Counted from the stretch's first letter, positions 36,199-45,472 are shown. The stretch is DNA of 50,685 bases from CAZWBR01 sp964404205 (GCA_964404205.1 CAYOJD010000010.1:1-50685); one strand, 5' to 3'. Numbers and translations: made by a program. Notes: generated by a model from the letters alone, not told the origin.

Positions 36199-36288
36199 CA
36201 TTTTTTTCATAAGTTTAGGTTTAGTTAGGTTAGTTAGTTTGGTTAGTTTTAGTAAAAGGACATATCCTCCCCGGATTGTCCTTTTTTT
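36199..36288 (+). ncRNA. Candidate small RNA with TTAG repeats
   Basis: The start is set about 6 nt after the -7 box and the end at the intrinsic terminator, giving about 90 nt. There is no ATG inside. Positions 36212-36254 contain seven TTAG copies and no C at all, so the segment should be single-stranded. The 3' end is a hairpin with a T-run. It lies between a plus-strand MFS gene and a minus-strand GH2 gene. I know of no named family it matches. Confidence 0.5.
36255..36288 (+). terminator. Intrinsic terminator of the candidate small RNA
   Basis: AAAGGACA (36255-36262) pairs with TGTCCTTT (36277-36284), extended by ATCC/GGAT past one bulged T, followed by a T-rich tail. It can also end transcripts from the upstream MFS gene. 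Confidence 0.85.
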
Positions 36289-36300
36289 CTTTTATACCAA

Positions 36301-36340
36301 TAAAAATGTCTGGCTTGCCATTGACAACGACAAACCAGAC
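36301..36340 (-). terminator. Terminator of the GH2 gene
   Basis: On the minus strand GTCTGGTTTG (36340-36331) pairs with CAAGCCAGAC (36317-36308, one G-U), followed by ATTTTTA. It lies 8 nt past the GH2 stop codon. Confidence 0.78.
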
Positions 36341-36347
36341 CTGTTAA

Positions 36348-38162
36348 TTATTCACTCAACGTATTACAGATTGAACGCACGACCGGACGAACTTCATCCT
36401 CGTTCAGTTTGATTACTTTCCGATCATATGTCATCAATCCATTTACCTCCACCTCCACATCGGTAGTTTGCGTATAAACAGCTGCAGAATAGCCGGATGC
36501 AACCAGTCTCTTTAACGTTTCGGCCATTTTAATAAATGCCTTTGTCGCTTCGTCCGATGTTTTGTATTGCACATATCCCCAGTTTCGGCCAGTTTCCCAC
36601 AGATGGCCTTCAACAGCTAAACCAATTCCCCCATATTCACCTAACACGCAACTCCGTTTCGAATCGTACAATCCCATTGCCGGCTCCGGATAGTTGTGCA
36701 TGTCGAGCATATCACCCGTATCGTAATGATTTCCTCCGCTTGCCGGATTGACCAGTCGAGAAGGATCATAATTTTTGGTCCATTCTGAGATCTCAATCGT
36801 TTTAAACTGTCCCCAAGCTTCGTTGAAGGGAACCCAGGTTACAATGCAAGGATTGGAAATCGTCAAATCAATAATGGCTTTCCATTCGTTCCGAAAACTG
36901 CTCTCCGACTGCTGGCTTCGCTGCAACTCTTTTCCATTGAAAAAATTACGCATCTGCCATTGTGGTGACTGGTCGCCGCTGGGCATATCCTGCCAAACGA
37001 GTATTCCTTCGCGGTCGCAGTGCCAATACCAGCGTGCCGGTTCAACTTTCACATGTTTCCGAATCATATTAAAACCAAAATCTTTCGTTTTTTTGATGTC
37101 GTAAAGAAGTGCTTCATCGGTTGGTGCGGTGTACAGCCCATCGGGCCACCAACCCTGATCTAGAGGCCCAAACTGAAAATAATCTTTGTTGTTTAGCTGC
37201 AACCTTACAATACCATTCTTATCGCGTTTGGTTGAGATTTTCCGCATTCCAAAATAGCTGGTAACCCTATCCGTCACCACTCCATTTCGGACTATTGCAA
37301 CCTCCAAATCATAAAGAAAGGGCGACTCCGGACTCCACAGTCTTGCATCGGGCACAGCTGCCAGCACTTCCTGACCGGCAGCAGCTCTGGCTGTACTGAT
37401 TACCTTTCCTTCTGAGAGTACTTTAACTTCAATAATATCGGAGAATTGTGCCCCTTCGGCAGAAGCCATGACCGTAATATTTCCTCCATCGACATTCGGG
37501 ATTGTCTTCAGATGAGAAATATAGCTTTGGGCTACCGGTTCAATCCATACGGTTTGCCAAATACCGGTAACCGGAGTATACCAAATACCTTCAGGCCGAT
37601 TAACCTGCTTTCCACGAGGCTGATAGCCATTGTCTGTGGGATCCCAAACCCGAACAATAATTTCCTGTGGTTTACCTTTGACCATAAAAGGAGTTATATC
37701 GAAACAAAAAGGAGTGTAACCTCCCTGATGAGTACCCACTTTGATATTGTTAATCCAGATATCGCTTTTCCAGTCCACAGCACCAAAATGGAGCAGGAGC
37801 CTGTCGGCTTTCCAATTTTCGGGCTTGGTAAAAGTGGTGCGGTACCAAAGGACTTTATCATCGCCAACATTGCGTTGAACACCACTGAGGCTCGACTCCA
37901 CTGCAAATGGAACCAAAATTTTACCGTCGTACACTGACGGGATATTGGCCTCTTTCGGCGTAATGGCATATTCCCAAAGGCCATTTAGGTTTTTCCAATC
38001 ACTACGAGCCATCTGAGGCCTTGGGTACTCGGGCAACGGGTTAGCCGGATCAATTTTCGCGGCCCATTCAGTTTTAATTCTCTCGCCGGCAGGTTTCCAT
38101 CCCTGACCCGCAACCATTCCGGCAAAAGCCAGAAAAGTAAGAGCTAAAAAAAGCGTTTTCAT
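36348..38162 (-). CDS. GH2-family exo-glycosidase
   Basis: A 604-residue secreted or periplasmic enzyme; signal peptide MKTLFLALTFLAFAGMVAGQ. The GH2 layout is a sugar-binding jelly roll (about 40-215, WYRTTFTKPENW, HFGAVDWKSDIWINNIKVGTHQGGYTPF), an Ig-like domain (about 220-315) and a TIM barrel. The acid/base is Glu448 in WVPFNEAWGQ, the nucleophile Glu509 in VLGEYGGIG. The protein is short for GH2 (many exceed 800 residues) and lacks C-terminal extensions. Specificity (beta-mannosidase, beta-galactosidase or other) cannot be fixed from sequence. Placement after the mannan operon suggests removal of side-chain or terminal sugars from mannan. It is separated from that operon by a terminator, so it has its own promoter. 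Confidence 0.88.
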   Translation of the reverse strand: MKTLFLALTFLAFAGMVAGQGWKPAGERIKTEWAAKIDPANPLPEYPRPQMARSDWKNLNGLWEYAITPKEANIPSVYDGKILVPFAVESSLSGVQRNVGDDKVLWYRTTFTKPENWKADRLLLHFGAVDWKSDIWINNIKVGTHQGGYTPFCFDITPFMVKGKPQEIIVRVWDPTDNGYQPRGKQVNRPEGIWYTPVTGIWQTVWIEPVAQSYISHLKTIPNVDGGNITVMASAEGAQFSDIIEVKVLSEGKVISTARAAAGQEVLAAVPDARLWSPESPFLYDLEVAIVRNGVVTDRVTSYFGMRKISTKRDKNGIVRLQLNNKDYFQFGPLDQGWWPDGLYTAPTDEALLYDIKKTKDFGFNMIRKHVKVEPARWYWHCDREGILVWQDMPSGDQSPQWQMRNFFNGKELQRSQQSESSFRNEWKAIIDLTISNPCIVTWVPFNEAWGQFKTIEISEWTKNYDPSRLVNPASGGNHYDTGDMLDMHNYPEPAMGLYDSKRSCVLGEYGGIGLAVEGHLWETGRNWGYVQYKTSDEATKAFIKMAETLKRLVASGYSAAVYTQTTDVEVEVNGLMTYDRKVIKLNEDEVRPVVRSICNTLSE

Positions 38163-38212
38163 TTTGTTGTTTTTGTTGTGATTAATCAGCTGAAAGTTAT
38201 GTTGTAATCAAT

Positions 38213-38240
38213 CCAATAGTACAATGCACCGTTCTATTGG
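38213..38240. promoter_or_regulatory. Inverted repeat upstream of GH2
   Basis: CCAATAG (38213-38219) and CTATTGG (38234-38240) form a perfect 7-bp inverted repeat with 14-nt spacing, 50 nt upstream of the GH2 ATG. It could be a regulator binding site or an mRNA hairpin. Confidence 0.4.
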
Positions 38241-38295
38241 CACGAATTATAGGATAAAATTAAAAATTAAGTGTCACCAACCGATCGCTAAACAT

Positions 38296-38325
38296 AAAAA
38301 AGGGCCATCCAAAAACGGACGGCCC
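38296..38325 (-). terminator. Terminator of the mannan operon
   Basis: On the minus strand GGGCCGTCC (38325-38317) pairs with GGATGGCCC (38310-38302), one mismatch, followed by TTTTTTATG. It lies 31 nt past the GPH symporter stop. Confidence 0.82.
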
Positions 38326-38356
38326 ACACTGAGTTTATGAAAATCAAAACTTAAAA

Positions 38357-39805
38357 CTACTCTGCTTTATTTCTCCTTTCGGCCAATTCAGCTGCAATTT
38401 TTTCGAGCATCGAATCTCTAAGTGGATAAAATAGCATTCCCACCACTGCCAAAAGTGCACATATCGCTGGTAAGATACTCAACATCAACCGTTCACCAAA
38501 AATCGTTTCGGGAAGTTGTTGCGCCAGTTCAGGGTTATAATTGAAGATGGCCAATATCCAACCGCCCAATGCTGCCCCAAATGCCCAACCCAATTTTTGC
38601 GACATTGACGAAGAAGAAAAGATGAGGCCTGAAGCCCGGCGATTGGTTTTGTACTCTTGATAATCGACGATATCGGAAAACATACTCCAAAGAAGCGGAA
38701 GAACGTAACCGGCACAGATTGAAATGAGGACCTGTAACAGCAAAATCAACGAAATATTGTTTGGCACAAAGAAAAAGAGTACGCTCAACACTGAGGCAAT
38801 CAACATGGCCAACATATAAGTATTGCGTTTGCCATATTTGGCCGAAATGGAAGGTGCCAAAACTACACCAACAATATTTGCAGCTTGTCCCACCAGAAAA
38901 TAGATGGTAGCCATATCCCAGCCAAAGAATGGGACAACATAAGTACTTCCCACAAAATCGCGGAAGTAATAAATAGCAACCCCGTCGCGGACAGCATTGA
39001 ATAACAAGGCTGCCAGACCTGTTGCTACTAAAATCCACCACGGTGCGTTGTGAAACAGATGTTTCAAGTCCTGCTTTACCGATACATTTTCATTCTCTTC
39101 CTGGTTGGCTGCTTCTACCCTTTCTCGGGTCATGCTAAAACAGGAGAAGAACAACACTGCACAAATGGCACCGATTACTGCAACACCAAGCGTCCACCCG
39201 ATAGGCGAATTGCTTACCGATGCGGCAGCACCCGCAACTTTACTTGCCTTATCAAAACTTTCCGGATCAAATATTTTAGCAAAAGTATCGACCAATGGCT
39301 GAAGCAGCATGAAGGTGATAAAACTGCCAATAAATGCAAAACTCATGCGGTATGAAGAGAGTACGTTACGTGTTTTGGGGTCGGGCGACATTACCCCCAG
39401 CAATGATGCATAGGGCACATTGATAATCGAATAAACTACCATCATCAACGAGTAAGTCACATAGGCATAAACAAGTTTTCCGGTGGCCCCAAAATTGGGA
39501 ACAAAGAAGGTGATTACCCCCATTACCGCAAACGGAATGGCAAACCAGAGCAAATAAGGCCGATATTTTCCCCAACGGGTACGGGTGCGGTCGGCAACAA
39601 TGCCTACACCCAGATCGAAGAAGGAATCCCATAACCGGGCTACCAGAAACATTGTACCGGCAGCTGCGGCAGCAATGCCAAAAACATCGGTATAGAAAAA
39701 GAGCGAATACATACCGAATATTTTCCAGAACATTGAAGAGGCCATATCGCCGAAGCCGTAGCCAATCTTCTCTTTTAGCGTAACACTATTGCTTAAACTA
39801 TTCAT
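38357..39805 (-). CDS. GPH-family sugar symporter of the mannan locus
   Basis: A 482-residue inner-membrane carrier. The ATG at 39805 (MNSLSNSVTLKEKIGYGFGDMASSMFWKIFG) is preferred over one 24 nt upstream. The signatures FFYTDVFGI, VADRTRTRWGKYRPYLLW and WSMFSDIVDYQEYKTNRRASGL are typical of the family. It follows the epimerase gene by 111 nt on the same strand. In characterised Bacteroides mannan loci a GPH carrier brings mannobiose into the cytosol for the epimerase and GH130 enzyme, and the same order of functions is seen here. Confidence 0.9.
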   Translation of the reverse strand: MNSLSNSVTLKEKIGYGFGDMASSMFWKIFGMYSLFFYTDVFGIAAAAAGTMFLVARLWDSFFDLGVGIVADRTRTRWGKYRPYLLWFAIPFAVMGVITFFVPNFGATGKLVYAYVTYSLMMVVYSIINVPYASLLGVMSPDPKTRNVLSSYRMSFAFIGSFITFMLLQPLVDTFAKIFDPESFDKASKVAGAAASVSNSPIGWTLGVAVIGAICAVLFFSCFSMTRERVEAANQEENENVSVKQDLKHLFHNAPWWILVATGLAALLFNAVRDGVAIYYFRDFVGSTYVVPFFGWDMATIYFLVGQAANIVGVVLAPSISAKYGKRNTYMLAMLIASVLSVLFFFVPNNISLILLLQVLISICAGYVLPLLWSMFSDIVDYQEYKTNRRASGLIFSSSSMSQKLGWAFGAALGGWILAIFNYNPELAQQLPETIFGERLMLSILPAICALLAVVGMLFYPLRDSMLEKIAAELAERRNKAE

Positions 39806-39916
39806 AACGTTTGGGTTAAATAATATCAAATGTTTGGTTTAAAACAAAAACGACTGCTAATATACAATAAAACCAATATAGTAAGTGTTATTTGTACAAT
39901 TACTTCAAAAATATTA

Positions 39917-41125
39917 TCAGGATTGAAATTTGTCGATTATCTGACTCACTTCAATCATTGCGCGACTGTTGTGATAAGGACATTTCCAGAATCCGGTTTT
40001 ATCTTCTTCCTGATTGGGAATACCCTCTTTATCGACCCGCCAGAACCATTCTCCGTGTTCTTTGTCCAACATTTTTTGCTGAATAAAGTTCCATACGTTA
40101 TCCAGTTTCCCGAAGTAAGATGAATCGTTCGTGATAAACGCTGCGTATGCCAAACCCACCATTGCCTCGGCTTGTGGCCACCAGTGCTTGTCGGTATCGA
40201 GATGTTTTTTTGTCAAATTCAGTTCATTGTAAATCGAACCATCTCTGTCGCATCCTTCAGCCAATACGACATCAACAATTTTTACAGCAATCCGGTCCAC
40301 TTCATCAATCAATAACTGATTGCCTATTTCGTGAGCGGCTTCGCTTAACAGCCATGCCGCCTCGATATCGTGACCATAAGAGACAATTGCCGAACGCAAC
40401 TCCCAGTCATACCCAAAAAAAAGGTTCAAATGGTTGCTAGTGCTATCGAGGATTTTATCAAGAAATACACGAACCAGCCCTTCAGTCTTGGCTTTTAGCT
40501 CCTCGTTGCGATATACCCGTAGCAGATTGGTATATGGCTCAAGAATATGCAAGTGCGTATTCATCGATTTGGGCTCGTTGGCATCTTTCGGACTCAGGCG
40601 CATATCGTCTAGCTTTTCCCATTTTTGCGAAAGTGCCTCGATATAACCGCCGTGAACTGGGTCGAAACTGTATTTCTCGATCAAATGATAGGTTTCGATG
40701 GCAAATTGCAGTGCTTCATTTAAGCCGGTAGCCCGGTAATATTCCGAGAAACCGTAAATACCAAAACCCTGTGCATAAATCTGTTTACGACCGTTGCACA
40801 ACGAGCCATCCTCATTCAGTTCCCAGAACAATCCACCGTAAGTCTTATCCCAGAATTTTGTAGTGAGATAGTTATACGCACGATGTGCCAGAACAAGATA
40901 TTCTTCCTTTTGCGTAAAGTTATAAGCAGCAGAGAAAGTCCAAAGGATTCGGGCATTTAGCACAACCCCTTTGGTGGCCCCTGACACACGTTCGTTTCGA
41001 ATATTCCTCCGGCCCACAAAGCCTCCAAACTGTTCGTCCACCCCGTATTCGGCCCAGTATCGAAGAATATTTGACAACTCTTCGCCAAGTTGCCGCTTTA
41101 ACTCAATAAACCGGGAATCAATCAT
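39917..41125 (-). CDS. Cellobiose 2-epimerase (cytosolic)
   Basis: A 402-residue AGE-fold epimerase that converts beta-1,4-mannobiose to mannosyl-glucose (and cellobiose to glucosyl-mannose). Active-site motifs are intact: NTHLHILEPY (His191/His193), GHDIEAAWLL (His252), KHWWPQAEA and KCPYHNSRA (His385). There is no signal peptide, so it is cytosolic, unlike its paralogue at 13813-15093. Its ATG overlaps the GH130 stop by 4 nt (ATGA), showing translational coupling with the phosphorylase that uses its product. This pairing is the established signature of the mannan phosphorolysis pathway. Confidence 0.94.
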   Translation of the reverse strand: MIDSRFIELKRQLGEELSNILRYWAEYGVDEQFGGFVGRRNIRNERVSGATKGVVLNARILWTFSAAYNFTQKEEYLVLAHRAYNYLTTKFWDKTYGGLFWELNEDGSLCNGRKQIYAQGFGIYGFSEYYRATGLNEALQFAIETYHLIEKYSFDPVHGGYIEALSQKWEKLDDMRLSPKDANEPKSMNTHLHILEPYTNLLRVYRNEELKAKTEGLVRVFLDKILDSTSNHLNLFFGYDWELRSAIVSYGHDIEAAWLLSEAAHEIGNQLLIDEVDRIAVKIVDVVLAEGCDRDGSIYNELNLTKKHLDTDKHWWPQAEAMVGLAYAAFITNDSSYFGKLDNVWNFIQQKMLDKEHGEWFWRVDKEGIPNQEEDKTGFWKCPYHNSRAMIEVSQIIDKFQS

Positions 41126-42306
41126 TTGCCCAAATATTTCTTGTTTTGATCAATCAATTCATTGATGGTCTGAACAGAAGCAGCCGAACGAAGTTTATCC
41201 TGCGGCGAATTGAGGCAATAGTCGACCAACTTATCAATGGTCGAAGTAGCCACGTGCATACGTGTATCAGACGAAGCATAATAGATAAATACTTTGCCAT
41301 CTTCATCGGCAATCCAGCCGTTGCTGAAAACCACATTCGACACATCGCCCACCCGTTCTCCATCGTAAGGTGCAATAAAATGGCCGTTTGGTTTGGCAAT
41401 TACTTTCGACGGATCATCGATTGCGGTCATAAACATATAAAGGGTGTAGCGTAAACCGGCAGCGGTATTGCGAACCCCATGGGCCAGGTTCAACCAGCCT
41501 TTATCCGTTTTGATTGGGGCCGGTCCCTGACCATTTTTCACTTCGTAGATGGTATGGTAAGTTTTGGCATCGACTATTTCTTCCTGATTGACAACAGCTC
41601 CTACAATCTTATCCGACAGGCCAAACGCAATACCTCCACCTTTACCAGTGTCGATAAAACCATCCTGTGGACGGGTGAAGAAAGCATATTTCCCATTGAT
41701 AAAATTGGGCATCAGCACCACGTTCCGTTGTTGTCCTCCAAAAGTGACCAAATCGGGAAGACGTTCCCAGTTGATCAAGTCGTTTGTACGGACAATCCCC
41801 GCAGCGGCCACTGCACTGCTGGTATCTCCGGCCGGAGCATTTGGATCTTTGCGTTCGGTACAAAATACGCCGTAGATATAGCCATCCTCATGCCGGGTCA
41901 AACGCATATCGTAAACATTTGTATCGGGATCTTCGGTTTCGGGTAGGGTAATCGGGCGTTCCCAAAATCTGAAATTATCGATCCCGTTGGGACTTTCGGC
42001 TATCGCGAAAAACGATTTGCGATCGTTGCCTTCGGTACGAACGACCAACAGATATTTGTCGTTCCATTTCATTGCACCGGAATTAAACGCGGCATTGAAG
42101 CCGATTCGTTCCATAAAATAGGGATTGGTTTCGGGGTTCATGTCGTAACGCCACTCCATCGGTACATGATGGCGGGTAACTATCGGAAATTTGTACTTGT
42201 TGTAAATGCCATTTTCACTAAACAGCTCAACATTTTTGCGTGAAAGCAACTCTTCCTGTGCTTCAGAAATTTGCTTCTTTCTTTCGTTAAATAAGTTATT
42301 GTTCAT
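41122..42306 (-). CDS. GH130 4-O-beta-D-mannosyl-D-glucose phosphorylase
   Basis: A 394-residue cytosolic phosphorylase with a five-bladed propeller, turning Man-beta-1,4-Glc plus phosphate into mannose 1-phosphate and glucose. Typical GH130 subfamily 1 motifs are FNSGAMKWNDKYLLVVRTEG near residue 70, YDMRLTRHEDGYIYGVFCTER (containing the catalytic Asp region) and NLAHGVRNTAAGLRYTLY. There is no signal peptide. It is followed by the epimerase with a 4-nt overlap and preceded by the GH26 lipoprotein by 56 nt. The operon context makes the subfamily-1 assignment strong. Confidence 0.95.
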   Translation of the reverse strand: MNNNLFNERKKQISEAQEELLSRKNVELFSENGIYNKYKFPIVTRHHVPMEWRYDMNPETNPYFMERIGFNAAFNSGAMKWNDKYLLVVRTEGNDRKSFFAIAESPNGIDNFRFWERPITLPETEDPDTNVYDMRLTRHEDGYIYGVFCTERKDPNAPAGDTSSAVAAAGIVRTNDLINWERLPDLVTFGGQQRNVVLMPNFINGKYAFFTRPQDGFIDTGKGGGIAFGLSDKIVGAVVNQEEIVDAKTYHTIYEVKNGQGPAPIKTDKGWLNLAHGVRNTAAGLRYTLYMFMTAIDDPSKVIAKPNGHFIAPYDGERVGDVSNVVFSNGWIADEDGKVFIYYASSDTRMHVATSTIDKLVDYCLNSPQDKLRSAASVQTINELIDQNKKYLGK

Positions 42307-42362
42307 CGTATTTATATTTTTTAAATCTATATCTATTCATTTGAACGTTTCAAATCCGAAGG

Positions 42363-44138
42363 TTATTTTAAACTTGGCATGGCATCGCGGGTTATTACAT
42401 TATCTTTCGAGAAAGCATCAATCCACCAGGCCCCGTTGGCATGTTGATGATCGGCACTACTAAAATCAGCTTCGGTCAAACTGTTTGTTCGATTGTAGTC
42501 ATACCAGGGCATATAATAAGACCAGGCAGCTCCTGCAGCCCATTGATCGGATATTTTAGCCACATTTCCACACTCGCTCAGTGTCACCATCTTGTTTGGA
42601 TAAGCATCCTGAATACGGCTAAATTCGATGGCAACAGCCAGTGCATCGCCTTTATTGTAAATATCACGCCCAACGATATCGACATAATCATCGCCCGGAT
42701 AAAATTCCTTGTCTTTGGTTTGGGTCGTCCATACCCAAATCAGGTTGTTCAACCCCTGGGCTTTGAAATAATCGAACATATAGATCCATAGCTTTTTATA
42801 AGCATCGGCCCCTTTGGCTCCCCACCAAAACCAAGCAGTCCCCCCGTTGTATTCATAGGTATTGCCTGCTGCTTCGTGAAGCGGGCGCCAGATAACCGGA
42901 ATATTTTTAGCTTTCAGCAGTTTCAGATAACCGGCCATTTTTTCGAGGTCGGCCTTTACCACATCGTTTTCCCAAGTACCCACAACGGTTGCATTGGCTG
43001 CATTGAAGGTGGTTTTTCCAGGTTCGTAAGTCAACTCTGAAGCACCTTGCGACGTGGGAACAATCCAATGCCAGCCGGCACTGATCAACCCGTTATTTTT
43101 CCACCAATTCTCAGCTACTGTTGTATTGGAATAATCGATCCAGTCAGCCGGCGATGATTTCAGATGAATGTAATCGAAAGTTGCGATGGCAGGATATTTC
43201 CCCGTATGCCGTTTCACCCATTCTGCTTCATTGATGTTCCAGTTGACATTGGCCATTGTTCCCGAAACCACTTTTGTTCCGTAATTGCTTTTCAGAAATT
43301 CATACACTTTCACGGCCTGCGACGATGGGGCCACTGTAACCAGCGAAGCTGTGATATTGGTATTAGATTGACCTGGAACCAGTTTCAGATAGTCGATAGC
43401 AAAATAGGTATAATTGGCCGAGATGACAATCGTATTGTTCCCGGCAGGCAGCTTCAACCGTGCAAATTTCGATGTTACAAAACTCTCTTTCGAGTCGCTC
43501 AGTTCGAATGTCGACGATGTGCCGTTGACCGAAAGGTTACAGATCTTTGTTCCCCAGTTCGACGTAGAATATCTAACGATAATATCGTAAGTCCCGGCAG
43601 CCACTCCGGTCAAATTAAAGGTTAGTTTATCGTCACTGTTCACGAAATTTCCGACATAACCCGTACCAGAGTAACCGGTCCAGACCGTTTGAAGGTTTAA
43701 TCCCGATGAACGCACAGCATTTTCAGCCTCCACCAAAATTGTCTCGGCTGCCACTGCCACTGTGGCAAAGCCAAACTGTTTGGCAGCGGCAAAATTTCCG
43801 GCGGCATCTTTCACCGTACTGGCCGGAATACTTACCTGATATTGTGTTCCGGGTTCGAGAGCCATATCGATGGTTAAAGTCGACCCATTAACGGTGCAGC
43901 TTTTCCCAATACCATTAACCGTAATCTGATAGTTGGCATTAAGACTGATATTCTCGCTGTAAACCACCGAAATTACAGCTGAAGTTGCCACACCCGAGGC
44001 ACCATCGGCAGGTGTTACAGATAATACGGCAGGAGCAGTCGTGTCTTTTTCGACAACATCACCCTCCGATTTGCTGCACGAAACAGCAAAAAAGGTCGAA
44101 ACAATCAACCAAACAGAAAAAAATCGATTCATTTTCAT
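42363..44138 (-). CDS. GH26 endo-beta-1,4-mannanase lipoprotein with Ig and CBM domains
   Basis: A 591-residue surface-type lipoprotein. The signal sequence ends in lipobox AVSC, with Cys21. The order is a Big_5-type Ig domain (about 33-125, DTTAPAVLSVTPADGASGV), a CBM6/35-like module (about 130-257, VEAENAVRSSGLNLQTVWTG to YFAIDYLKLVPG) and the GH26 barrel (about 270-591). The acid/base is Glu422 in WRPLHEAAG. The nucleophile is Glu522 in LSECGNV, where the residue after Glu is Cys. It is the first gene of the mannan operon and yields mannobiose or manno-oligosaccharides for the downstream carrier, epimerase and GH130. Confidence 0.94.
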   Translation of the reverse strand: MKMNRFFSVWLIVSTFFAVSCSKSEGDVVEKDTTAPAVLSVTPADGASGVATSAVISVVYSENISLNANYQITVNGIGKSCTVNGSTLTIDMALEPGTQYQVSIPASTVKDAAGNFAAAKQFGFATVAVAAETILVEAENAVRSSGLNLQTVWTGYSGTGYVGNFVNSDDKLTFNLTGVAAGTYDIIVRYSTSNWGTKICNLSVNGTSSTFELSDSKESFVTSKFARLKLPAGNNTIVISANYTYFAIDYLKLVPGQSNTNITASLVTVAPSSQAVKVYEFLKSNYGTKVVSGTMANVNWNINEAEWVKRHTGKYPAIATFDYIHLKSSPADWIDYSNTTVAENWWKNNGLISAGWHWIVPTSQGASELTYEPGKTTFNAANATVVGTWENDVVKADLEKMAGYLKLLKAKNIPVIWRPLHEAAGNTYEYNGGTAWFWWGAKGADAYKKLWIYMFDYFKAQGLNNLIWVWTTQTKDKEFYPGDDYVDIVGRDIYNKGDALAVAIEFSRIQDAYPNKMVTLSECGNVAKISDQWAAGAAWSYYMPWYDYNRTNSLTEADFSSADHQHANGAWWIDAFSKDNVITRDAMPSLK

Positions 44139-44506
44139 GATAAGTTAAGGATTAGCCTCAATCCTGACCCCAACGGTTTCGGGATAAAGTTCTATTGTAA
44201 AATCTGTTGACGAAAATAGTGGAAACAGCAATGCCAAACTAATATTATCGAATCATATACCGATGCAATTTTTCCAATTTTAAACGATTTATTGTAAATA
44301 CATCGCGGAACTCATGAAACCAAGAAACCGGACTATCGCATGTTTATCAGCGATATATAAAAATAACAACAAAAGTCAGAATATGGCCAACTTACACACA
44401 AACAGAATTAAACCACTGATTAACAAATAGTAAAAATTAATATTTGCAATAATTGTACTTTCTTGTCAGCAATATTATCTTTGAACCGTCTTAAAAATCT
44501 CCCGGT
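44139..44506. other. 368-nt divergent control region, GH26 / AraC regulator
   Basis: Holds the AraC-gene promoter (44452-44483). On the GH26 side no clear TAnnTTTG element was found, fitting a promoter that needs an activator such as the adjacent AraC protein. No gene is seen. Confidence 0.55.
44452..44483 (+). promoter_or_regulatory. Promoter of the AraC-family regulator
   Basis: ATTG (44452-44455), a 20-nt spacer and TATCTTTG (44476-44483), a near-perfect Bacteroidetes -33/-7 promoter 23 nt before the ATG at 44507. Confidence 0.65.
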
Positions 44507-45379
44507 ATGAAAGAGACCATCCAGCGCGAAATTACTCCCCTGAAAGAGAACGACTGCTTTATGATCTTCGACAGGCACAAGCCGGAATTCAACTTTCCGT
44601 TGCACTACCATCCTGAATATGAACTTAATTACATTTCGAATGCCGAGGGGGCACGACGAGTGGTTGGCGACCATATTGCCGAAATTGGCCATCGGGAACT
44701 GGTAATGGTTGGCCCTGGAGTTTTTCATGGCTGGGAAAACGCGCGAAACCAATCGAATGACATCCACGAAATCACCGTTCAGTTTCCGGAGGATCTATTC
44801 GGAGAAGTATTGAACAAAAATATTTTACGTCCGATCAGGGAGCTTTTTCAAAATGCCAAACGCGGAATACTGTTTCCCGAAGAGACGATTGTGCAGGTAG
44901 AAAAGAAGATACATGCTATCTGTCGAAAAAAAGGGTTCGACTCTTACCTCGAGTTGCAAGCGTTGCTTTACGAGCTTGCAATTTCGAAAAACCAAAAGTT
45001 CCTCACAAGTCCCTATTTTGAGAAAACCGATAATCATGGCGGAAATGAACGGATTGAGCGGCTTCACCATTTTGTGAAAGCCAACTATAATCGAAAAATT
45101 AAACTGGCCCAGCTGGCTGAATTACTGAATATGTCGGTGGTGTCGGTTACCAGGTTGGTAAGGTTACATACCGGACAATCGTTTGTCGATTATCTGAACG
45201 AAATGCGACTTGGTTTTGCTACGCGAATGCTTATCGAAACACAAATGGGGGTAAGCGAAATCTGTTTCAAGTGCGGGTTCAACAACATTTCAAACTTCAA
45301 CCGCATCTTTAAACGCAAGCAAGGCATTACCCCGACACAGTTCAGAAACAGTTTTACCGGGAAGAAAAATGTCTATTGA
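44507..45379 (+). CDS. AraC-family transcriptional regulator with cupin sensor
   Basis: A 290-residue one-component regulator. The N-terminal cupin (about 20-100) reads FNFPLHYHPEYELNYISNAEGARRVVGDH...GPGVFHGWEN, with the His residues usual for a sugar-binding cupin. The C-terminal AraC domain (about 185-285) has two helix-turn-helices: IKLAQLAELLNMSVVSVTRLVRLHTG and VSEICFKCGFNNISNFNRIFKRKQGITPTQFR. It is divergent from the GH26-GH130-epimerase-GPH operon and is its likely activator, with mannobiose or a related sugar as candidate ligand. Confidence 0.92.
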   Translation: MKETIQREITPLKENDCFMIFDRHKPEFNFPLHYHPEYELNYISNAEGARRVVGDHIAEIGHRELVMVGPGVFHGWENARNQSNDIHEITVQFPEDLFGEVLNKNILRPIRELFQNAKRGILFPEETIVQVEKKIHAICRKKGFDSYLELQALLYELAISKNQKFLTSPYFEKTDNHGGNERIERLHHFVKANYNRKIKLAQLAELLNMSVVSVTRLVRLHTGQSFVDYLNEMRLGFATRMLIETQMGVSEICFKCGFNNISNFNRIFKRKQGITPTQFRNSFTGKKNVY

Positions 45380-45395
45380 CCATTCTGGCCATGCA

Positions 45396-45439
45396 TAAAA
45401 AAAAAGGCCATCCGGTGTCACCTTTGACTGGCGGATGGC
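45396..45439 (-). terminator. Terminator of the Spy-like gene
   Basis: On the minus strand GCCATCCG (45439-45432) pairs with CGGATGGC (45414-45407), followed by nine Ts (45405-45397). It lies between convergent genes and may also stop the AraC transcript. Confidence 0.8.
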
Positions 45440-45472
45440 TTCATATACCAAATTCAAAAAAACTGCTGTGAT

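Noticed and set aside
36167..36412. An 81-codon plus-strand frame spanning the candidate small RNA
   Set aside because: Its start lies upstream of the -7 box, and it runs through two terminators into the end of GH2.
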